From: Neoceratodus forsteri
Taxonomy: Eukaryota; Chordata; Ceratodontiformes; Ceratodontidae
DNA length: 64,000 nucleotides
Direction: 5' to 3'
NCBI GenBank assembly: GCA_016271365.2
Contig: CM057453.1
Span: 500,873,001 to 500,937,000 of the forward strand
Shown: piece after piece, positions 43,715 to 54,905 of the stretch
Layout: each line of letters opens with the position of its first letter
How positions within the stretch are numbered: position 1 is the first letter of the stretch
Position numbers and translations under genes: made by a program
The notes under the pieces: generated by a model
Databases searched by the model: none
The model's input: the letters and a program-made list of their open reading frames with translations, nothing else
What the model was told of the DNA's origin: nothing

Positions 43715-44445
43715 GGAGCTGCTTAATAGTTTCATACAATACTTTTTATTGGCCCAACATATGTCTTGCACAAAGATGGCATAGTACACAGTCTTTTTGG
43801 TCCACACAGATACTGTCACCAGGCTCAACAGCATTCTGAACATAAGAAGCTGAATTCATACTTAAGAGTGACAATGGTTCAAAACAATTTATAACAGAAT
43901 AGCTTAAATAAGATGAGAAGTGTTAGTAGGGTGGGTGGGTAGGTTCTAGAGAGGAAACAGGTCTTCAGCTGTGCGGATACCTTTGCAGGAAGTGTTAGGA
44001 TATTTGTATGAAAGACGAATAATTGCTACCTGAAGTGTTTATGTGAAAGCTTTTGTGACAGGAACACAAGAAAGAGTGATGGCAATAAACTGAAATACAC
44101 AAATACAGGGGAAGTAAACTCGAAAAAAAAAAAAATTATTGTAACCAGAAATTAGATGGGTGTACAGGCAATCAGTCTAACTATATAAAGTACCATTTAG
44201 TAATACAGATGTTAGAGTCATCCACAGTTACCTACAACTATTCTGTCATGAATCATTTAGAAACAATGTAACTCTAAGCATAAATTCAGCTTCTTCTGCT
44301 CGTAACGCCATTGCACCTGATGAAGGTACCTGTGTTGTGTAGCCCCGAGAACTTGCATACCATGCCATCATTGTATAAGACTTATGCTAGCCCAATAAAA
44401 GATCCAAAACTATACAACGACTCCTGTTTTCCAAGGACCAATATG
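43715..44445. mobile_element. Foldback element with ~120-150-bp terminal inverted repeats
   Basis: The left arm (cttttattggcccaac, gtcttgcacaaagatggcat, aagaagctgaattcat) is matched in reverse complement by the right arm (tttattgggctagc, gtcttatacaatgatggcat, aagaagctgaatttat). This gives arms of roughly 120-150 bp near 43735-43860 and 44275-44405. The interior of about 400 bp has no coding motif. Transposon class is uncertain. Confidence 0.7.
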
Positions 44446-44539
44446 GCTACAATCTCTTTTTACTAATTCGAACCAAGTACTACGCTCTGGGAAGGAAAAT
44501 AACACACAAAAATGAAAATTACGCACTTACCATAATAGC

Positions 44540-44775
44540 TGATCTTCCAGAATATCTTCACTATTTATTATCATGTCTGGGTCTGTGCCGGTGGCACTAG
44601 GATCCATCCTGCAGCAGCAGAAGCTTTCGCAGTTTAGAACTAGGGGGCCGATAATAGTGATAGCGTCGCCCAAAAGGCAGATGTATGATGTGGCACTCAT
44701 GGACTGGCCAGCAACTGAAGCCAGCCCCCTGCACACATCAGTTCTGTTGCCAGAAGACAACCAAAGTGGGAGAAA
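44540..44775. repeat. Left inverted terminal repeat of DIRS copy E
   Basis: Matches the reverse complement of 63200-63430 at most positions, including ggcactagga, tagggggcc, ctcatggactggccagtaa-like sequence and ccagccccctgcacac. The outer 30 bp (gaaaattacgcacttacc) resembles the left terminus of copy C. Confidence 0.75.
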
Positions 44776-45343
44776 AACAGAGGAGAGGGTCAAGGTTGCC
44801 CAAGGGATAGAGAAAAGGATACAGGCTATAAAAGGAACAAAACAATAAAACCCAACTACCAGAGGAGAAGAAAAAGAAGAAAAGGAGGTGGGTCTAGGTA
44901 GTGGGTGTAATTTTATTTTTTTTTTAAACAGACGCCAAGGCCATCTGGGCAACAGCTCCAAGAAAAGAGGAGGGGGCCTGACCAGAGGGAGGAGGACCCC
45001 AAGAAGGAATACTTAGAAGGTGGATAGAAAGAGAAGAAGGGAGGTGTGGAACCAGAGAACCCCAGATAGGGAAGCCTAAGGAGGGGAATGAAGGGAAAAA
45101 AACAGAGCCTAGCTGGTGGGATCAGAGCTGGACACAAACGTGGCCGGGAAAAAGCTGTGCCCCTAGGAAAGCAGGGAGGCTACATCTATGGATGCCCATT
45201 CCAAGCATAGCGTGTTCTTTAGAGAGATGCTGCAAACAAGGGAAAGAAAATTAAAAAGAAACAATAAACAAGTTACTGAAAGTGGGAAGGCCACAGTGCT
45301 CAGCTACAGCAAAAAAATAAGGCTTCTGGGAAAGGCTTCTCCT
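44776..45343. other. Purine-rich interior of DIRS copy E
   Basis: AG-rich sequence (gaggagaagaaaaagaag, gaggagggggcc) between the left ITR and the inserted CR1. No coding motif is present. Confidence 0.4.
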
Positions 45344-47650
45344 ACACATAGGAACATAGACTTTGACGGCAGAGAAGGACTGCTTGGCCTACCTAGTCTG
45401 CCCATTTCCCTACCTACTGGATAAGCTGCAGATCCTAGCTAATTAACAACCTATATCTTCCTAACTACCCCCACGAGAACTGCCTTATGTCTGTCCCATG
45501 CATTCTTGAATTCCCCACTGTTTTTGATCCCACAACCTCCTCAGGAAGGCGATTCCATGCGTCCACCACCCTCTCTGTGAAAAAATACTTCCTCACATTG
45601 CCTCTGAGCCGTCCCCCCTTTATATTCAAATTGAGTCCCCTTGTTCTTGCACATCTCTTTTCTGAAAGATGCTGCTCTCTTGGACTTTGTTGTTTCCCCT
45701 GAGGTACTTAAAAGTTTCTATCATGTCCCCCCCTCCCTCTTTTCCTCAAGGGTATACATATTAAGCTCCTTTAGTCTCTCTTCATATGGCTTCTGTTGCA
45801 GACCCTGCACCATTTTAGCTGCCCTCCTGTGGACTGCCTCCATCCTGTCTATATCTTTGCGGAGATAGGGTCTCCAGAACTGCACGCAGTACTCCTGATG
45901 GGATCTCACCAACTGTCTGTACAGAGGGATAACAACTTCCTGTTTTCTACTGGTGATGCCTCTCCCTGTGCATCCCAGTATCCCCCCAGCCATCCCTACT
46001 GCCTTCTCACATTGCTTGCTAACCTTTAGGTCATCTGATATGACTACCCCCAGGTCCCTTTCCATTTTTGTTATTGTTACTACCTCCCCTCTCATTGTGT
46101 ACTCTTCCCCTGGGTTTTTGTTTCCCAGGTGCATTACTTTGCACTTCTTTGCATTGAATCTAAGCTGCCATACTTCTGACCATTCCTCCATCCTTGCCAA
46201 GTCCCTTCTCATCCTTTCCACCTCCCCCCCCTTGTGTATCAGCCCTGTTGCTGATCTTTGCGTCATCTGCAAAGAGGCATACTTTTCCTTCCAGTCCCTC
46301 TACAATGTCACTTATAAAGACATTTAAAAGGACCGGACCTAGTACTGAACCCTGCGGTACCCCACTAGTAAACCTCCCCCTTTCTTTGGAGTGGACTCTG
46401 TTTACTACTACCTCCTGTGTCTTGTTGTCCAGCCAATGTTCTACCCAGGCTACCACCCTGGGACCCACTCACAGGCTGGTTAATTTGTTTATTAATCTTT
46501 TGTGTGAGACTGTGTCAAATACCTTGCTAAAGTCTAGGTAGGCCATGTCCACAGCCCCTCCATGGTCTACTACTCTGGTCACCCAGTCAAAGAAATTGAT
46601 TAGATTTGTCTGACATGACCTTCCCTCTGTGAACCCATGCTGCCGTGGGTCCTGTGCCCCACTGGCCTCTAAGTACTCAACAATTCTTTCCTTCGGAAGT
46701 GAGTCGATCATTTTCCCTACCACTGAGGTCAAACTGACAGGTCTGTAGTTTCCTGCCTCTGTCTTGCTCCCAATTTTGTGAAGAGGAATCACATCCGCCC
46801 TCCTCCAGTCCTCAGGTACCACACCATCCTCCCATGATTTGTTAAAAAAGGGTAGTTAGCGGTGTCACTAGTTCTCCCCTTAGTTCTTTTAGAATTCTGG
46901 GGTGAATCCCATCAGGTCCTATTGCTTCCTCCACCTTCAGTTTTAGGAGTTCTTTCAGAACCCTTTCTTCAGTAAAAGGACCGGTATCGACCCCGCTATC
47001 CAGAGTGCTTCTACTGATTGGAGTAGGTACCTCCCCTCCTCTTTTCTGTGAATACTGAGCAGAAGTATTCATTCAGTATCCCTGCCTTTTTACTGTCCCT
47101 CTCTGCCTACCCACCCTCCCCTTTATTCAGCCTCACTGTCCCTCCCTTTGTCATTCTTCACTCCCTAATGTACCTATAAAAGATTTTATCCCCCCTTCTT
47201 AACCAAGTTGGCTATCTTTTCCTCGGTTTGGGCCTTTGTTATTCTGACTGCCTTCCCCACTTCCTTCTGCTTTAACCGATACAGTTCTCTGTCCTGCTCC
47301 TTCTGTGTTTCCTTATACTTCCCGAATGCTATCTTTTTCTCCCTAACCTTACCCGCCACCTCTTTTGAGAACCATAGTGTTTTCTTCTTTCGTTTTGATT
47401 TATCTGCTTCACACAAAGGCATTCTGCCTCTGTGACAGCAGTTTTGATGTTTCTCCATTATTGCTCCACCCCTCCTTCTTGCATGTTTGCTAGTGCTTTT
47501 CTGAGGCACTCTCCCATTTTGACAAAGTCAGCCCTCCTGAAGTCCAGTACCCTCACTTTTGTATGGCTTAACTCTGCTGAGTTTATCGTGAACCACATTG
47601 TTTGGTGGTCACTTGTTCCCACATGGCTACCCCCATGACTTCTCATTTTT
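45344..47650 (-). mobile_element. CR1-type LINE, 5'-truncated, second copy
   Basis: Minus-strand CR1 from the end of the endonuclease to the 3' terminus. The 3' tail in sense reads tctatgttcctatgtg (45344-45360), the short direct-repeat end expected for CR1. It is inserted in DIRS copy E. The family is related to, but distinct from, 32041-34951. Confidence 0.85.
45721..47646 (-). pseudogene. CR1 endonuclease end and reverse transcriptase, broken
   Basis: In sense, GTSDHQTMWFTINSAELS (endonuclease SDH box) lies near 47620, then KKKTLWFSKEVAGKVREKKI and VEEAIGPDGIHPRILKEL. RT motifs are ADVIPLHKIGSKTEAGNYRP, SLTSVVGKMIDSLPKERI, QHGFTEGRSCQTNLINFF, MAYLDFSKVFDTVSHKRLI and GVPQGSVLGPVLLNVFISD. 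LFADDAKISNRAD near 46270 has an intact ADD. The C-terminal part reads GGILGCTGRGITSRKQEVV and HRRAAKMVQGLQQKPYEERL. A few frameshifts divide it, fewer than in the plus-strand CR1, so it may be younger. Confidence 0.85.
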
Positions 47651-47864
47651 TGTGTTCGCTTGTGCGTATGCGCAAGGAACGTTCTGGGACATTACGACTT
47701 TTTGGAGGTGTGTGACTCTCCTGTCCAATGCAGTGCTCAGTGACAGCAGTTTGGCTGCAGTGGTCTTCAGTTCAAAGAAAGCACCACTGCAATCGGTGGT
47801 AACGGGTGTGTATTTAGCATATTGACGCCACCCTTTTACCTTGCCCTCCTGCACGTCTGTGAGA
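47651..47864. other. Short stretch between CR1 and minisatellite
   Basis: No gene or repeat recognised. Confidence 0.4.
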
Positions 47865-48430
47865 CCGACCACAAACAAAATCCCTCCCGCTTCGTGCCTC
47901 TGCTGCTGTCCTCCCCTCTCCCTCGTTCCCCAGCTCACCCTCCGGATGCAAAGAAATCCCACCTGCTTTCACCCTCTGTTGCTGTCCTCCCTGTTCCCTC
48001 ATTCCCTGGCTCACCCTCCGGATGCAAAGAAATCTCTCCAGCTTCCTCCCTCTGCTGCTGTCCTCCCCGCTCCCTCATTCCTTAGCTCACCCTCCAGCTA
48101 CAAAGAAATCCCTCCCGCTTCCTCCCTCTGCTGCTGTCCTCCCCTCTCCCTCGTTCCCTGGCTCACCCTCCAGATGCAAAGAAATCCCTCCTGCTTTCTC
48201 CCTCTGCTACTGTCCTCCTTGCTCCCTCGTTCCCCGGCTCACCCTCCAGATGCAAAGACATCTCTCCTGCTTTCTCACTCTGCTGCTGTCCTCCCCTCTC
48301 CCTCGTTCCATGGCTCACCCTCCAGATGCAAAGAAATCCCTCCTGTTCCTCCCTCTGCTGCTGTCTTCCCCTCTCCCTTGTTCCCCGGCTCACCCTCCGG
48401 ATGCAAAGAAATCCCTCCCACTCCAGCTCT
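47865..48430. repeat. 76-bp minisatellite, about 7.4 units
   Basis: The anchor ccctccrgatgcaaagaaat recurs at 47938, 48014, 48090, 48166, 48242, 48318 and 48393, so the period is 76 bp with one 75-bp step. Units are pyrimidine-rich (cctctgctgctgtcctcccc, ctccctcgttccc). Because 76 is not a multiple of three and the units lack stops, all three plus frames stay open for long stretches. These frames are by-products and not genes. Confidence 0.95.
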
Positions 48431-50220
48431 GTCTCACATATCTCCCTTGCCTTGTTGCCTCCACTATGCTGAGTCCATATGCTCCTTGTTCCCAGTGCTT
48501 GTATTGCTGTCATGCCTTCACCCGAACTGCCTGTCTGCCTGGACTTACTGATCCCAGTGTGCTGCTTTCTAATTAGTGCAGAGAGACAGTGACACAGCTG
48601 CAGCAACAGCAGAGATGCGTCACGTGAGACTGCACAGGGAGGGGGAGAGACAGTCATAGAGAAATAGCACCGCACCAGAGTGCCCTGTTAGGTGCTGTGA
48701 GCTGGTCTGGAGAGTCAGAGAGAAACATAATGCAGAGTGCACAGAAACAAATACATAACACTGCAGCCACTTTGTTACTCTGACTTGCTCCAAATGGAAC
48801 TTTGGTCTCTCCCTCTTTCTGTGCAAGGTGGGATGGGGACCGAACAGATACGCTGAGTGCTCCCGTTCAAATGAGTTCCTGAGCCATGCTGCACAGACTG
48901 ATTATTGTGTGCCTTGGGTCACAGTTAAGTGACAAGTACAGGTGACAGAGCAGCACAAACATCACACAGCAGCATAATGAATACCTTCCATCACTGAACC
49001 GGTACTACGGCTATAATATTTGTGTGGTGGCATGGAGTTCCACTGGGTGGTGGGTGGGTAAGGTTAATAGTACCTTGCTCCTACTATTCTCTTCTTAGGT
49101 GCACCTCAGCAAGTCAGTACCATCACGATTCAGCGGCGCAGGACCAAGAGAAGTAATGGCTGCAATACAACACTCAGAGGCACACATTTACTTGCATTAT
49201 TCTTAGTAAGGGTCACACATTTGGTTATTTCCTGTATTTTTGTAGTAACTGTCCGTATGTTCCTTGTTCCCAATGCTAAATCCGACAGTAATGAGGGGAA
49301 AGAGAGAGAATGTGCATTTCATACTGATAGAGGGCATCTGCAGTTTTTTTGTTTCAGGTTGTTTTGCATCATCCTGGCTGCTGCATTCGATCCTCAACTG
49401 TGCTAAACCTGCATCCCACGCAGATCCCCAGCACTGCTGACAGCAAGAGAGAGACACACATACACACAGTGACAAGGCGGTCAGGACTGCAGAATTCTGA
49501 CTGTCTCTGTATGTGTGTCTCTGGAATTTGAAGGGTGGTGAGTAACACGTTGTGGAGCAGTTTCAGCTGAAAGCAGTGCTGCAATGGGAGACAGAGTGGG
49601 TCTCTCAGTGTCCATGAGCATATAGATGCAGTGACAGTCACAGGATAATGTAGCTGTGTAGTGAAGATATCAACATAACTGTGTGTGCTTTGTGGCTTGT
49701 CGTTTGGAGGGGGGTGGGTGACATCACTGCAATCCTGGTGAAAGTGCACAGCAGTATGAGACTGAGTAAATGTCACAGAGCACATCAGTAGTGAATGTGT
49801 GAATTCACTGGGTACATAGCAGGCACGCTACTGTAATCTTACTATAACGTTCTCTAGTGCAGTGTTTTTGGAACATGTTTGTTTGCTATATAAGAATCAA
49901 AAGTGCTATAAAATGGACAGCTTAAATGTACACTGAATGAAGTTAGGAATAACACTTGACGTGATCTGCAGGTAAGCATAGTTGATGGCAGACCTTTCAA
50001 TATTTTCTTTGGTAGTGTACATGCATATCTCAGTTTGAAATGTGGTGTTCTCTGTTTTTCGTATGCTGAGAGAACAATATGAAATTTTTCAGTTCAAGTT
50101 GACAGCTTACTAAAACATGAACATGGACAGTCCCTGTATTGTTGTTCTTAACAGGTATTGGGCTGGAAACCTCCAGGGACATAACCTTTATTAATTATTA
50201 TAAGTTTGATATCCTTTTGA
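48431..50220. other. Unclassified 1.8-kb stretch
   Basis: No protein family motif, RNA gene or clear repeat boundary was found. Short frames, including one of 138 codons on the minus strand at 49785-49369, show no recognisable domain. It may be interior DIRS-E sequence or older unannotated repeat. Confidence 0.4.
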
Positions 50221-50224
50221 AATT

Positions 50225-50798
50225 CAAAGGGAAGCTGTCGTTTGCAGGTTCCTGCCCCTGAACTTCACCTTCCAGTTAAGTTATATAAAGCACCTTGCAG
50301 GCGCAGCACGACGTAATCTCTATTCCACTACCGAAGTATAGCAGACACTGAGCTGCCCACTAGTGCAATGGTGCAGCACTGCACCATGCACCCCAATGCA
50401 TTTGCATAGAAGACAGCAAGTCATGCGCACCATTACACTTAATGGAGCCGCCCAGCATCCGCTATACTCCGGTAGCAGACTTTTAGAAATTAAATTAAAT
50501 TACTTTGGCGCCTAAAAAGGCGCTTTTCTATGAAAAGCTTAAATGGAGGGTAAAGAGTGCAGGGCCAGGAGCACTTCAATGCATCTGTATAGAAGCGCAT
50601 AGTGCCGTGCCGTGCCGCTCCATTACACTTAATGGAGCCACTCCAGCATCCGCTATATTTCCGTGTAGCAGACTTTCAGAAATTAAATTAAATTACTTTG
50701 CGCCTTAAAAAAAAAAGGCGCTTTTCTGCAAAAAGCTTAACCGGAGGGTAATGTTTGCCAGGGTAGGAGCCCCTGCAAATGACAGCTTACCTTCAAGG
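50225..50798. mobile_element. MITE-like element with an internal ~190-bp tandem duplication
   Basis: Ends are inverted: gggaagctgtcgtttgcagg on the left and, in reverse complement, ggtaagctgtcatttgcagg on the right. Inside, a unit containing cattacacttaatggagcc, ccagcatccgctat, agcagactttyagaaatta and aggcgcttttct occurs twice, with starts at 50431 and 50621. The short palindrome gcgcctaaaaaggcgc lies in each unit. There is no coding frame. Confidence 0.65.
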
Positions 50799-51771
50799 CT
50801 AAACTCCCCCAAACTAGAAAGTGATTTATGCAAGATTGCCATAACAAATGGGAGTAGTAACCTGTAGGAGTTGTGAATCGGTCAACTACTTATGAGCCCG
50901 ATTTACAGAGGAGCTGCTCAGCTGTTTAAAAAAAATATAACAAATTGCTGTCTCGTAGGTATGTTGCTGCTTCTAATCTGGTCTATGTGGAGAGTTATGT
51001 TGTTTTGCCAGTTTTCTACTGGGACACTTATTCAACTGGGCTGTCAATGAATGCACTGCTGCTGGGAATGAAAGTCAACAGTGCTTTGGCAATCTGCTGT
51101 TTTCACATGCCTGCCCGTCTAAATAACTGTTGCTTCTTTTGGCCCTGCCCTGCAGCCTTTTCAGTCGCTAATTTATAAATGGTGTTCTGCTGAATTGGGG
51201 GGGGGGTGCTGGTGGTGCTGTTTTCACATGCCTCGTCTAAATCTGGTTGTTTCCTTTGGCCCGCCCTGTGCAGCCTTATGAACTACAGGTCATTCTTTTA
51301 CCCAGTATTGCAATGAAAAGTGCTGAACATAAAGTGCCATAAGTGCCAAACACCACTGTAAATAACCACAAGCGAACATTCGGCATTGACAAATGCTCGT
51401 TTTAATATCTTTTGAAAAATATACAGAAGAAAGGAGGTGGAGGAGTAGCTACACACATTTCCATTTCTAAAAATATTTTTCCTCCCCTTTTTTTTTTTGG
51501 TAATGAACAAGGGGGTTACCCTGGCAGCTCACAGGGAAGATGGAATAGGATAAACAAAAAACACAATATGGCCTCAGGCACGAAAAATATAAGTTCAAGG
51601 AGGGGAGGAGTGGGGCAATGGAAAACAGACTCCCCTCCTTTTTTTTATAGAACAGAATAAAACAATATTTGTCCAAAGCAAAGAAATCGAAGTAGAAAAG
51701 GAGAAAGAGAGAGTGAACTGCCCATAGACCTGGCTCACATTCAGCAGGGGATGGCGGGCAGGTTGTGGTTA
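50799..51771. other. Unclassified stretch
   Basis: AT-rich, with G- and T-runs. No motif recognised. Confidence 0.4.
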
Positions 51772-51775
51772 TAAA

Positions 51776-51797
51776 ATAATAATAATAATAATAATAA
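51776..51797. repeat. (AAT)n microsatellite, 3' tail of the L2 LINE
   Basis: Seven or more AAT units directly at the LINE 3' end. In sense it is a (TTA)n tail. Confidence 0.85.
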
Positions 51798-52206
51798 AAT
51801 TTATTTAATTAAGCGCCTTTCAAATTTTCAAGGAGCTGTACAAAAATTCATAAAACCAAACATCGAAAATACAATAAAACAGAACAACAATTACAACAAA
51901 TAAAAACCAATTACAATATAGATGGAAACGCCTTATCCCATAAAAAGGTCTTTAGAGCCCTTTTAAAACTGTCCACAATTGTACTCTCTCGGAGCGGACG
52001 GGGTAGAGAATTCCAGAGGGATGGAGCCACGAAACCAAAAGCACGGGCTCCAGAAGACTTCAAATTAACCTCGAATCTCCAGCAACCCCTCGTCAGCCGA
52101 GCGAAGTTGTCTCAGAGGGGTGTAAGGCAACAGAAGCTGTTTCAAGTAGCTAGACCATACCGTAGGACTTTGTAGGTCAAAGACCCACTTTAAAGGTGAT
52201 CCGCCA

Positions 52207-54105
52207 CTATATTGGCAGCCAGTGCAGAAAGCGCAACACTGGGGTAATATGAGATCTTCTTGAAACCCCCGTCAACAAACGTGCTGCTGCATTCTGCACT
52301 AGCTGCAAGCGGCAGATATCAACCCCAGCAAGCCCTAGGTACAGGGAGTTATAGTAATCCAAGCGAGATGTCACAAAGGCGTGTACCAAAACTGGCAAAT
52401 CACCAGGAGGAACCAGGTGCCTAATCCTGGAGATGTTTCTAACATGGAAAAATGCAGTCCTGACAACAGCAGACACCTGATCACGAAGGGTCAAATCCGT
52501 GTCAAGCTCTACACCCAGGTTACGCACCCGTTCAGAAATGGGGATCTGGTCCCCCAGAATTATTCCGGAGGGGGACCCCACCCCCAAACCCTCAACCCTG
52601 CGGCCGGGGTCCACAACCATAACCTCAGTCTTTCCCGGATTCAACTTTAAACCGCTGGTATTCATCCAGTCTTGGATATCTACAAGGCATTTATTCAGCA
52701 CCGAGACAGCACTAACCTGGTCAGGTGCAAAAGACAGGTAGAGCTGGGTATCATCAGCATAGCAGTGAAACCTCAGCTCATACCATCTTACAATGTCTCC
52801 GAGGGGTAGCATATATACCTCGAATAACATGGGGGAAAGCACCGAACCCTGTAGTACCCCGCAGGGCAGAGAGAAAGCCCTGGAAGAATGTAATCCCGAG
52901 ACCACTCTCTGCGTTCTCCCCTCGAGGTAAGATGAAAACCATCTGAGGACCATACCTGAAAGTCCACAGATGGACCTCAGACGTTCGAGCAAAACCCCAT
53001 GATCCACGGTATCAAAGGCTGATGACAGATCAAGGAGAACCAGAATAGAACAGTATCTCTGATCTCTCGCCATCACGAGATCATTGAGCACCCGAACCAG
53101 AGCAGTCTCGGTGCTATGCCTTTTACGAAAACCAGACTGGAGAGGTTCGTATAAACTATGGATGGTCAAATGGTTGTCCAATTGAGCCGCCACAACTTTT
53201 TCAATAACCTTCCCTACAAAAGGGAGGTTAGAGATCGGGCGATAGTTAACTAGGTCATCCAGGTCCAAGGAAGTTTTCTTCAGAAGGGGAGTCACCACCC
53301 CTTCCTTCAGAGAGCTAGGGAAAACTCTCGTCTCCAAGGAGCACCGGATAATCCAAGCGAGGACCGGGCCGATAGACTCACTACATCCCATGATCAGGGA
53401 GGCAGGACCCGGATCCAAACTACAGCACGTTGGGCGCATCTCGCGGACAATCCTCATAGTGTCTACGAAATCCGGCAGCTCAAAGGAACTCCAGGAAATT
53501 CCAGGCTCCGTGACAAGACACTGATCAACTGCAACAACCTTAGAGTGGGGTCGGGGACACTGCCTCCGGATGTCTTCCACCTTATTTGCAAAGAACCGAG
53601 CGATCTCCTCACAGTCATTCTGAGTAAAAACTCGACGGATCTGCCGACAGACTGGGTTGCACAGTCTGTCGACAGTTCTGAAGAGCTGAGCCGGTCGATT
53701 CCGAGCAACAGAAATTTCCCTGGACAGGAATTCTGCCTTCTTACGGGAAATTTCAGTTTGATATAGCTTATAATGCTCTAGCAAAATAAGATGGTCGGCA
53801 TCCGAGGCAGTCTTCCTCCAACGACACTCCAACCTACGCCCCAACCTACGCAGCCCTCTCAACGTCTCGTCAAACCAAGGAGCAACGGCGGCCGAAGGGG
53901 CGAACACGGGCGGTGCAATCTGATCGGAAGACGGCGAGATGGTCTCATTATAGGCCACGACTAGGTGCTCAGGATCAGAGCACAAATCGTCAAACAACGA
54001 GAAGTCAAGAACCGCCATCAGGTCTTCAGGGACAACATCCTGCAATGGGCGGTACTGACCAGCTCCACAGGGCCGACCACCCAAGGGCCTCAAAATTGAA
54101 CCCAA
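52207..54105 (-). CDS. L2 reverse transcriptase, 632-codon uninterrupted frame
   Basis: This is the polymerase of an L2 LINE. The N-terminal third (residues 1-190) is the linker after the endonuclease: FDETLRGLRRLGRRLECRWR, AQLFRTVDRLCNP. RT motifs follow: VVTPLLKKTSLDLDDLVNY, PISNLPFVGKVIEKVVAAQL, LQSGFRKRHSTETALVRVL, LLDLSSAFDTVDHGVLLERL, VLQGSVLSPMLFEVYMLPL and FHCYADDTQLYLSFAPD with an intact ADD at about residue 458. The Gly of the usual GVPQGS box is kept, but Pro is Leu. LDYYNSLYLGL and LHWLPI close the frame. The endonuclease upstream is frameshifted, so the first Met is probably not the native start, and the protein continues past 52207 in another frame (LPYTPLRQLRSADEGLLEI). Confidence 0.8.
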   Translation of the reverse strand: MGSILRPLGGRPCGAGQYRPLQDVVPEDLMAVLDFSLFDDLCSDPEHLVVAYNETISPSSDQIAPPVFAPSAAVAPWFDETLRGLRRLGRRLECRWRKTASDADHLILLEHYKLYQTEISRKKAEFLSREISVARNRPAQLFRTVDRLCNPVCRQIRRVFTQNDCEEIARFFANKVEDIRRQCPRPHSKVVAVDQCLVTEPGISWSSFELPDFVDTMRIVREMRPTCCSLDPGPASLIMGCSESIGPVLAWIIRCSLETRVFPSSLKEGVVTPLLKKTSLDLDDLVNYRPISNLPFVGKVIEKVVAAQLDNHLTIHSLYEPLQSGFRKRHSTETALVRVLNDLVMARDQRYCSILVLLDLSSAFDTVDHGVLLERLRSICGLSGMVLRWFSSYLEGRTQRVVSGLHSSRAFSLPCGVLQGSVLSPMLFEVYMLPLGDIVRWYELRFHCYADDTQLYLSFAPDQVSAVSVLNKCLVDIQDWMNTSGLKLNPGKTEVMVVDPGRRVEGLGVGSPSGIILGDQIPISERVRNLGVELDTDLTLRDQVSAVVRTAFFHVRNISRIRHLVPPGDLPVLVHAFVTSRLDYYNSLYLGLAGVDICRLQLVQNAAARLLTGVSRRSHITPVLRFLHWLPI

Positions 54106-54905
54106 CTGAGTAATGATCAGACCAACCGACTGGTTCCACCACCAAACGACGCCTCAATCCCCAGGAGGAAAACAAGATCAAGAGAGTGACCACCTTTATG
54201 GGTGGCTGTGGAAACAACCTGTGTGAAACCAGCAATGTCATCACCTGGAGGAAATGTTGACCAAAGATGAGATTAAGTGGTCAGCCACGCATTCTAAAGT
54301 AAGCCCAGCACCATCAATCTGGCGATTCCAAAACCATCAGTCGATGCAAAATCTGCTATTTCCTGCAGGAAAAGCTTCTCATCCCTGGTGGACGATAAAT
54401 GAGAGCAATCCTGCACCCCACACTAGCTACCACAGTACACTCAAATGATCTTGCCACCTCAACTGGAACACCAGTTAGGCCCAATCTGGTCTTGAAACAG
54501 ATCGCCATCCCCGCGATCAATCTCGGGCGGTGTATAACCGAGAGCGAAGTAGGAACAAGCGGCCTCTAAAAAGCAGGGCCGCATTCCCATCAACCAGGTC
54601 TCAGTAATTACAGCCAGATGTGCCCTGCAACAAAGTCCGCAATAAGACCCGTCTTATTACAGACAGATCTGGCATTGCACAACAACGCCCGGGTTGGACG
54701 AGGTTGACGAGTTGTCCCAACCACTTGCCCTCCAGTACTGGAGGTGCCCTTGGGTATGGGAACCAGAACGGGACTACCACGCTCCAGAAACCATTTCGCC
54801 CCAGGGCGTCTTCGGGCCCTAACCACCCCTATAGGAGAGCACCACTCCCTCCGCTGTCCACAACCCTCCACACCCCCACATCCTCCGTCCCCTACGCACA
54901 ATCCC
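54106..54905 (-). pseudogene. L2 endonuclease, frameshifted
   Basis: In sense it reads TRALLCNARSVCNKTGLIAD near 54680, the N-terminal endonuclease box. The catalytic ETW segment near 54600 is shifted (LVDGNAAL region). The terminal box reads VEPVGWSDHYSVGFNFE near 54110 with SDH intact. It precedes the long RT frame. At least two frame changes inactivate it. Confidence 0.7.

Noticed and set aside
47938..48430. CRISPR-like regular repeats
   Set aside because: The 76-bp units are contiguous tandem repeats without unique spacers, and the window is vertebrate-like.
47841..48576. Two long plus-strand frames of 236 and 184 codons, Pro/Ser/Leu rich
   Set aside because: They are produced by the 76-bp minisatellite, whose units lack stops in all plus frames. 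There is no start context or domain.
49369..49785. A 138-codon minus-strand frame as a gene
   Set aside because: It has no recognisable domain, start context or splice signals. Overlapping frames on both strands are similar in quality.
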